In this document: in pieces, positions 56,676-64,000 of the stretch
How the letters are laid out: each line of letters begins with the position of its first letter
Position numbering within the stretch: position 1 is the first letter of the stretch
Assembly (NCBI GenBank): GCA_963693285.1
Contig: OY848918.1
Location: 14,754,263 to 14,818,262 of the forward strand
DNA: 64,000 nucleotides
Reading direction: 5' to 3'
Source: Xestospongia muta
Taxonomy: Eukaryota; Porifera; Demospongiae; Haplosclerida; Petrosiidae
The notes under the pieces: model-generated
What the model was told of the DNA's origin: nothing
The model's database searches: none
What the model saw: the letters and a program-made list of their open reading frames with translations, nothing else
Translations under genes and position numbers: made by a program

Positions 56676-59600
56676 TTACCTGTCAGGAGGTTTTCGATTA
56701 CGTGTAGGATAACGTGAGTTAAACGAAAAATATTGAGGAGTATCGGACGCTGTAGAAGTTGAATTGGTTTCCGAATTGGGAGGTAGAGCAGTAACACCAG
56801 TATTAGTTGATGTAACAGAATCTTTAGCAGGTGGTATTATTTCAATTGCATCGTCATCATTCACCTCAGAGGTTGTATCACCAACCACAGCACTGGGCTG
56901 AGTATTTGCACTAGTCTCTATCGGAACTTCCCGTCTAAGAATCTGATCAATATGGCACCTTCGCCGAGAACCACTATGCATATTTACAATATATGACACA
57001 GGGCCAAGTTTTTCCACAATAGTACCAGGCTGCCAAGTGACACAGTTATGACAAAGAATCTTGACCATAACATTATCATCAGTCAAAAAATTTCTCTCGT
57101 GACTGTACCCATCATAAGCATGTTTTTGGAGACTGTTTCTCCAACACTTGCCTTTCATAGCTAGGTTTTAGCAAATCTAGTACAGTCTTGATGTGACGAT
57201 TAAGAATTAAGGTACTTGGGGGCACTCCTGTAACAGCATGAGGTGTTGATTGATACTTTAGGAGAAAGGGGGCACAACTTGTGCTGATCAGACCTTTTAT
57301 CTCTCCTTCCTACCATAATTGATTTCTTCAAGGTTTGTACAAATCTCTCTGCTGCATGAATTGTTGCTGGATGATACGGAGCTGTTCGACAATGTTTTAT
57401 GCTGTTACATGTAAGAAATAGTTGGAACTCCTCAGAACTGAACTGTGGACCATTCTCTGAGACTAATTGATCTGGCAAGCCATTTGCTGCAAACACTTGT
57501 CTTAATATGTCAATTGTCTTTGAAGTAGTGGTTGAGGTCATTTCAAAGACTTCTGGCCATTTGGAATGGGCATCAACTATAATAAAATAAGTTTTTCCAT
57601 ACAGTGGGCCAGCAATGTGTACATGGATTCTAACCCAAAGCCTAGCAGGCCACAACCATGGATTTAATGGTGATTTAGGATGAGACAGCTTGACAGATAG
57701 ACAAGGCTCACATGATTTTACTAATGTTTCTATATCACAATCTACTCCTGGCCAACATATATGGCTTCTCGCAATAGCTTTCATTCAGCTAATACCTGGA
57801 TGATCTTGGTGTAATTCTTTTAACACTGTACTCCTGTATTTGATTGGCACAAGTACACGGATACCCTACATAACACAGTTTCCTTCAATAGTCAGTTCAT
57901 GTTTACAATTAAAGTAAGGTTTAAGCTCATGAGATACACTGCTAGGCCAACAAGATTGGGTATATCTGAACACTTTAGACAAAATACAGTCAGTAGAAGT
58001 GGCTAAAGCCAGTTGTTTAGCAGTCAGAGGTAAGGCTTCTAATTGACCCAAATTAAAAATACTATCAAAACAGACACCCTCATTTTCTCATTAGTGGACA
58101 AAGGTAACCTTTACAAGGCATCAGCATTAGCATGTAATTTAGTAGGCCTATAGGAGATGTCATAAGTGTAGGCCGAAAGAAGTAAGGCCCAGCGATGCAT
58201 TCTAGCTGCAGCTAAGGATGGGATACCCTTATTAGGACTCAAAATAGTAGACAAGGGTTTATGGTCTGTTATAAGGGAGAATTTACGTCCATATAAATAT
58301 TGATGGCATTTTTTTACACCAAAAACTAGAGATAATGCCTCTTTCTCAATTTGAGGATAATTTTTTTCAGCAGAGGTGAGGGTGCGGGATGCAAAAGCAA
58401 TTGGTTTTTCTGAACCATCAGGGAATAAATGTGAAATAACTGTACCCACACCATAGGCAGAGGCATCAGTAGCTAAACTTAAGGGAAGTTGACTGTCATA
58501 ATGCACAAGTAATCGATTGGATACTAACTTTTTGTTGACAGTGGTTAGAGTTTGGTCACATGCAGTAGTCTAATTTCATTTAGTATCTAGTCTTAACAAT
58601 TGATTAAGTGGGTGTAGAACTGAAGCCAAATTAGACACAACTTTACCATAATAGTTGACTAATCCCTACAGGGATCGCAACCGTTGTGTATTTTGTGGTA
58701 CTGGGGCATTGAGAGTAGCTTGAATTTTTTTATCTAAGGAATGCAACCTTTTTTCATCTATCACATAACCCAAGTACTCTACTTGATTACTTAAAAATTC
58801 ACACTTACTGTATTTCACTGTGATTCCTTCACTGGCCAGTCTCTTGAGCACTTCTTCTAAACTCTCCATGTGCTGCATTAAGGTAGATCCAGTCACCAAA
58901 ATATCGTCGATATAACAGAGCACATTAGGGATTCCTTGCAGTAAGTTATCCATAGCACGTTGAAATAATGCAGGCGCTGAGGCAACCCCAAAGAGAAGCC
59001 TATTGTACTGATACAACCCCGACGAGTATTGATTATTACTAGGTGTTTACTATCTTTATGTAGTGTCATCTGTTGATATGCTTGTGATAAATCAATTTTC
59101 GAGAATATTTTACCACCAGAGAATGTAGCAAGCAGATCATCTGGCTTAGGTAAGGGATGCTTATCAATCTCGAGAGATTTATAGTCACTTCGTAGTCACC
59201 ACAAATTCTCAGTTTGCCATCTTTTTTTGGAACAACAATCGGTGCTGCCCAACTACTATAGCTAACTTTGGTTATGATGCTGGCATCTTCCAATCGGTGT
59301 AACTCTTGTTTAATTTTTTCTCTCAGGGCAAAAGGCACGGGCCTTGGCCTGAAAAACTTGGGCTTGAGCCAGGTTTGAGATCCAATTTAGCAGAGAAAGT
59401 CTTCATAGTACCTAACTTGTCATCAAAAACTGTAGGATACTTACTAATTAATAAATCTAGCTCCATTTGATTATTTGAAGTGTAAGTAAGTTTAACAGAA
59501 TTCCAATTAAAGCGAAGATGCGACATCCAATTCCGTCCAATCAGACTGGGTCCAGACCCTTTTATCACAAGAAGACTGAGCTTACGCTTCTGATCTTCAC

Positions 59601-59890
59601 AGATGATATCAACATCAAATTGTCCTAAGACGATAATCGCTTGAGATGTGTATGTTCGTAGTATAATGTCTGAAGGGCATAGCTTGACATTTGAAAATAA
59701 TTTGTCATATGTAGACTGAGTGATTAATGACATAGCAGCCCCAGTATCCAGTTCCATGACTACGTTCTTCCCATTTAATTGTAGATCAATAAGAACTGGA
59801 GGACTGGATTGACTACAGACGTTACATAATAATAATTCCGAGTCATCTATTTTATTAGTTTGTAGCCATTTTGTATCTCTCTTAGGTTGA
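56676..59890 (-). pseudogene. gypsy pol polyprotein with changed integrase residues
   Basis: In order: protease MELDTGAAMSLITQ (59323-59757); RT with FALREKIKQELHRLEDASII, PIVVPKKDGKLRICGDYE, LLFGVASAPALFQRAMDNLL and an intact CYIDDILV box (58666-59338); RNase H LATDASAYGVGTVISH and NYPQIEKEALSLVFG (58111-58506); H2C2-type CEPCLSV and integrase core 57200-57784 with VHIAGPLYGKTYFIIVDAHS, LVSENGPQFSSEEF and HAAERFVQTLKKS; C-terminal domain 56676-57158. The expected first Asp (HxDxxGP) reads His and the second (SDNG) reads Glu, so integrase should be dead. Frames break at 57190, 57790, 58080 and 59050. Confidence 0.85.
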
Positions 59891-59987
59891 ACGTAAGTGA
59901 TTTAAGCGATTTCATTTGTAAATAGAAGAGGGTCACTACAAAGTTTTCATCATTCTAATCTTTGTAATTTTTTTTTATTATTTTTAG

Positions 59988-60565
59988 TTGCTCCCATAAT
60001 TGCTCGTCACTTTAAACCACTTGCTACTAACATACCACATAGTCCTGGAACACAAATACCTCCTAATGTTACTATTGATGTTGGACAAGATGCTATAGTA
60101 GCTAATGGTACAATTGTTCTTATCAGTTAGTGATTAGTTTGTGTTCAGTAATTACATTTTTATGACTTTATTATTTTTATTACTAGTTGATTTAAAAGAT
60201 ACTGGTACATATGAGTGCCAAGTCAGTAATGCTTATGGTAGTGATTCTGTTAACTCTACACTCAGTGTTTATGGTGAGTTAGTTGTGGTCAATATATTAA
60301 TTAATAGTCAAGAAGCAACTAGTTTATAATGTTTTAAACAACAAAATATGCACATGTAATATAATTCATTAGACATAAAAATATTATTAATACTGTTTGA
60401 ATGAGTTCAGTTTTATTTGTTTATTGTTTTGTTAATACAGCCACATTAAACAATACTGGAACATTCACATTTAGAGTTCTATATCTTTCAGGTTCTACAA
60501 GTGACCTAGAACTCCCCAAATGCAAAAACCACAATCCTGTGTCCTCATATCTGGAAATACTTTGA
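59988..60565 (+). CDS. partial Ig-like exons downstream of gene B
   Basis: Exons 59988-60125 and 60187-60273, both phase 1-1, then a possible last exon 60441-60565 ending in TGA. The first reads IPPNVTIDVGQDAIVANGTI, the N-terminal strands of an Ig domain; the second reads DLKDTGTYECQVSNAYGSDS, the C-terminal strands with the D-x-G-x-Y-x-C motif. The middle strands with the first Cys and Trp are missing, and only a 61-base intron separates the exons. The somatomedin B exon of gene B ends in phase 2, so they do not join directly. May be a remnant or part of a longer gene. Confidence 0.5.
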
Positions 60566-61975
60566 TGCATATCTAATTATCTTTGATAACTATTTATAAC
60601 TAATAAGTGTTAATTGTTTATTGATGATAAGTTAGCATCTTAAATGCATGTACTATACTTTCAGTTTGACATTATTTCTTTCCTGAGGTTTAAAGCAAAT
60701 GAAGAGTATTTACTAATGACAAATAATTCAATATCACACTAAATATATATTATATAAATAATAACAATTTCATTCAAAGAAAGAATGCAAACAATAATTA
60801 ATAAATGCATTTCAAAAATGGATGATGATGTAGGGATGATAGTACCAGTGATGAACAAACAAATCCATATTAATATCCTTATGTAAAAAGCCAAGGTAGT
60901 AAATGCTGTTCAGTACAAATTCATATAAAATATTAAACTCTTTCAATGCCCTATATTATGGAAAGCTGAAAATTTTGATTCAAAAGTCATCATGTTGAAA
61001 TGAAGGGCTACTAATGTAGGATTTTATTAATAATTTGTGTGCTCTTCCCCAATGTTTTTTATTTACTTTTTGACATTTTCATTTCTCTATCATCATTCAT
61101 TTCAAAATTTTATTTCATTATTTATACAATGAAAGTAAAGAAAAGGACAATGTTAATTAATTTTTTATTAGATAATGGATAATGTGTTCACTTAACATGT
61201 TTTTGACTAACTTTATTTTCTCTATCTAGAAAAGAAATAGTGACCTTCTTCAACCACCAAGTAGTAGTCACACTATTTTCAACAAGTACATCACTGCTTT
61301 CTCAATTAATACTTCAACTATAATATGGTCAAACTAATACTATAGGTAAATGATATTCAATAATGCATATACTCCAGTGAATGGCTAATTATTTTGGACC
61401 ACATGTTATGTAGAATATATAATTATATACCTATGAGTACATTATATATCTCTGGCCCAATACTGTTACGCTATCACACTTATTCCCAAAATTCAATGTT
61501 TATGCTAATATTGGCACCTATTGTCATTCTGAGACTTTTCCAAAATTCTAATATGACCTGGCATTAAATTCTTTATATGCTGTATCTACATATAACATAT
61601 AGAACCAGTGCATATCTTAAATGCAATTATTCCAATTATTTTGAAATCTAAATACAAATTGTTTACTCTTCATATACTAACTACTGTATTAACTACTTCA
61701 TAAGACATGAAAGACCATGAGTTTTTACATTGCCATATTATAGGCATTAAAGACATTTTTTGTGTAATATGCATATTATTAATACGTAATTATATTTTGA
61801 AATTTCAATAGAATTTGCTTCTGGATCTGGAATGAATAAATTGAAATAACTATTTATTAATTTCAATAGTATATGGAATAGAGTCCAAATATTTGACTTT
61901 CTTAGACCTTGGCCTACAAGCTAATGTGTTTAGTAATCTTGATGATGGTACTAGAGAGCTTTTGGACTTCCTTCT
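60566..61975. other. no gene seen
   Basis: AT-rich, no open frame or repeat recognised. Confidence 0.5.
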
Positions 61976-62206
61976 ATACATTGTAAAATCTGATTGGTTG
62001 ATTTAACCAACATATGGACATATGGTTATACAGATTGCATGATGCAAACTGTTTACAAAATGTTTGAACTGCTAATGATTTTCTTAAAAGAAATGAATGC
62101 ATTTTGAATAGTAATCAAAACTATATTATGTTTACTTTCAGTTTGCATCATGCAACCAGTAGAACCATATATTGGTTAAATCAACTAATCAGTTTTTACA
62201 GTGTAT
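61976..62206. mobile_element. 230-bp MITE with long inverted arms
   Basis: Arms 61976-62050 and 62140-62206 pair over about 65 bases: ACATYCACTGTAAAA-like ends, CTGATTRGTTGATTTAACCA, and GCATGATGCAAAC at the inner end. Non-coding. A related single end is at 39252-39275. Confidence 0.75.
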
Positions 62207-63040
62207 GTTTTATATTGGAAGAAGCACTTGCCATACTCTATATATAAGAATTATATAGTTGTTAGGCTTTGGGCATCATAGTAGCTGTTACTTTGATTCA
62301 GATAAGCTCAAATGGTCTAGTACGTTTGGGGACATCATTTTCTCATTCTATACCTATATTATTCCCACTGTCATCTGCAGTAGTGATAGCTCCATTTTGG
62401 GATGATATCCAATTAACAAAATACAGATTTGATGCTTAGAAACCTTATTTTAATTTAAAACTAAGCCACAATACATGGACTGTCATAGAAAGAAATACTG
62501 CAAAGAATTGAAAGATTTTGATCAGTTTGGAGTGTGATATTCATTGTTTTCTACACATAGATTTCAATGCACAATCGAGGCCATCCCTATATAAGCACTG
62601 CTAGCATGTGCTTGATAAGCAGGTGACAATATGAAAATGGTACTTTTTCAACTTTCACTTAAAATTGTAAAGAGCAATCCTGTCAGTGCTATATATGTAA
62701 CATTTTTACATGATTTTTATATTTGATTGAACTATTAGCCCATAGTCCTGTCTGTAGTAATACTGTTTGTTTTCCTTTCAAATAATAAAATCTTATCAAG
62801 TGCTGAAATGTGTAATTACTACTTTGATTAGTCAAGATTACTGGGAGGATTCCAATTTTTGTACAAGTTGAATATTTTCTTTCATATCAATGGTAAAGTG
62901 TATGTAGTGATGTTCTGTTATAAATTTTATAGTGACAGCCCTCACACAATGACACAATAAAAGCTACCATAGATTTCATAGTGACATCATACATAACATG
63001 CATTTCATTGTAGCTATTGGTTTAACTATTGGATTAACAC
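62207..63040. other. no gene seen
   Basis: AT-rich; nothing recognised. Confidence 0.5.
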
Positions 63041-63115
63041 CAGTAGATCTAGCACTTGATGGAAGCCAAGTTTAACTCACTTGGTCTCCATCATCTGATG
63101 ACTATTTACAAATAC
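63041..63115 (-). repeat. second copy of the exon/32-base intron junction
   Basis: Matches 10375-10450 at about 80 percent. On the minus strand it reads NSHQMMETK, a 32-base GTGAGT...TAG intron (63049-63080), then STGVNPIVKP in frame. Sequence outside the 75-base block does not match the 10.4 kb copy. Confidence 0.5.
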
Positions 63116-63459
63116 AATATCAGATTTATAAAACAGCTTATATCCGTGGAAATATGAAAACATTAACAATAATAGAATTACATTATGATATATGTAATAA
63201 TTTAGTGTTGCTAGAGTAGGTAAGAGAGATTATTTAGTGAATCAGTCATTATTGATTTATCTGGTAAAATATGAGATTTATATATAACTTTTATTCAATT
63301 TAATTTAGTTCAAGGATAGAGTTATAAATCTTCAACCCTAAATCAATTACATACATTAGATCTAACAATGTTAATATCACTGTCATAACATTCAGAATAG
63401 CTCAGAATAAATGGCTATACTTAACATGATATTAAACAAATTAATAGTACTCATTTACT

Positions 63460-63800
63460 TTGAGTAGCAATTGGAATAGACGTAACATTGGTTACATTAG
63501 GACAAACAATATGGTAATATTGGTTACATTAACACACAGTATAGGAATGATAGTTGGAGCGGAGGGTTACATTAATGACATAGGACACAGAGATTACAAG
63601 AGGAGGTTTATATCAGATAGAATGAACATTTTTATCATATCACACAATGAATTATGAAGAAAAGGTGATACATACAAATATATTGACAATTGTTATATCA
63701 AGGGACAATGGATATGAGAGGTACATTAGCTTATACAATGAATTACATCTGGACATAGGGTAGCATTATGCCTCAGCTAATATAAATGTTCAGTTAAGAG
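63460..63800 (+). repeat. degenerate minisatellite
   Basis: Imperfect units with GGTTACATTAGGACA and ACATAGGACACAG-like cores, clearest at 63470-63600 and fading to 63800. Related to 23060-23290. The 65-codon frame across it is a by-product. Confidence 0.5.
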
Positions 63801-64000
63801 AAATAAGGTTATACAACAACAGAATAGAAAGGAGGGATATAAACATAAGACCTAAATTGTAATCATATTTCAAATGGAGCTCAAAGCTTATTTCATATTC
63901 AAAGCCTGTAAACTAAACTGTATTGTATCCATGTATGTATAAACTCAAGTAAAACTAAAAGCTATATAAAAACTAACAGAAAATATAAAAACTAATAGAA

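Larger units (their letters stand above)
56470..59900 (-). mobile_element. 5'-truncated Ty3/gypsy retrotransposon
   Basis: Has a 3' LTR (56470-56643) with polypurine tract (AGTGGGGAGGAA on the minus strand) and pol from protease onward, but no gag and no 5' LTR. It lies between the copy B somatomedin B exon and two Ig-like exons. The left border is exact relative to copy A; the right border near 59900 is approximate. Confidence 0.75.

Noticed and set aside
63460..63657. 65-codon plus frame
   Set aside because: Runs through a minisatellite; Asn/Ile repeats come from the repeat units.

Overview
The window reads as nuclear DNA of an early-branching animal, most likely a sponge; this is inference. 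The reasons are high A+T content, genes cut by very short GT-AG introns (32 to about 60 bases), secreted multidomain proteins built from phase-compatible exons (vWA, somatomedin B, Ig), and a dense, nested, mostly dead population of transposons. No rRNA, tRNA, CRISPR array or bacterial operon was seen.

Layout. 0-23 kb is a graveyard of nested elements: a Ty3/gypsy gag fragment; a pogo/Tigger relic; a gypsy integrase split by a FLYWCH-MULE transposon with terminal inverted repeats (TIRs) and a 9-bp target duplication; further gypsy pol fragments on both strands; an internally deleted pogo element with C-terminal zinc-binding residues; an ISL2EU-type element (THAP/DDE gene plus a convergent SWIM/YqaJ-like gene) holding a 701-bp hAT insertion; a ZNF862-like hAT lying between gypsy fragments; and a second deleted hAT with an 8-bp target duplication.

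23-60 kb holds a tandem duplication. Copy A (from about 23.3 kb, coding 26783-31558) and copy B (from about 39.9 kb, coding 51624-55494) each encode a secreted protein: signal peptide, Cys-rich region resembling stanniocalcin, vWA domain with a complete MIDAS, an unrecognised beta-rich module with a basic RQRR site, then a somatomedin B exon. Exon lengths and phases match almost exactly between copies, so both may be functional. Mobile elements arrived around them: a gypsy with two LTRs at 33.3-37.5 kb, a 5'-truncated gypsy at 56.5-59.9 kb, a pogo/Tigger element with triplicated exons and a PHD-like finger at 48-51 kb, and a large TIR element at 40.4-46.4 kb. Two partial Ig-like exons follow at 60 kb.

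The most unusual object is the 6-kb TIR element. On the minus strand it carries, in order, a ubiquitin-like domain ending in a Gly-rich tail, a B-box-like Cys/His finger, a RecQ-type helicase with C-terminal Cys and winged-helix-like regions, a Cys-rich finger, a MULE-like DDE transposase core, and a duplicated Tudor-like C-terminal module. This copy is broken by stops and frameshifts, but the module order is clear.

60.6-64 kb is AT-rich and nearly gene-free, with a 230-bp inverted-repeat MITE, a second copy of a short exon-intron junction also present at 10.4 kb, and a degenerate minisatellite related to one at 23.1 kb.
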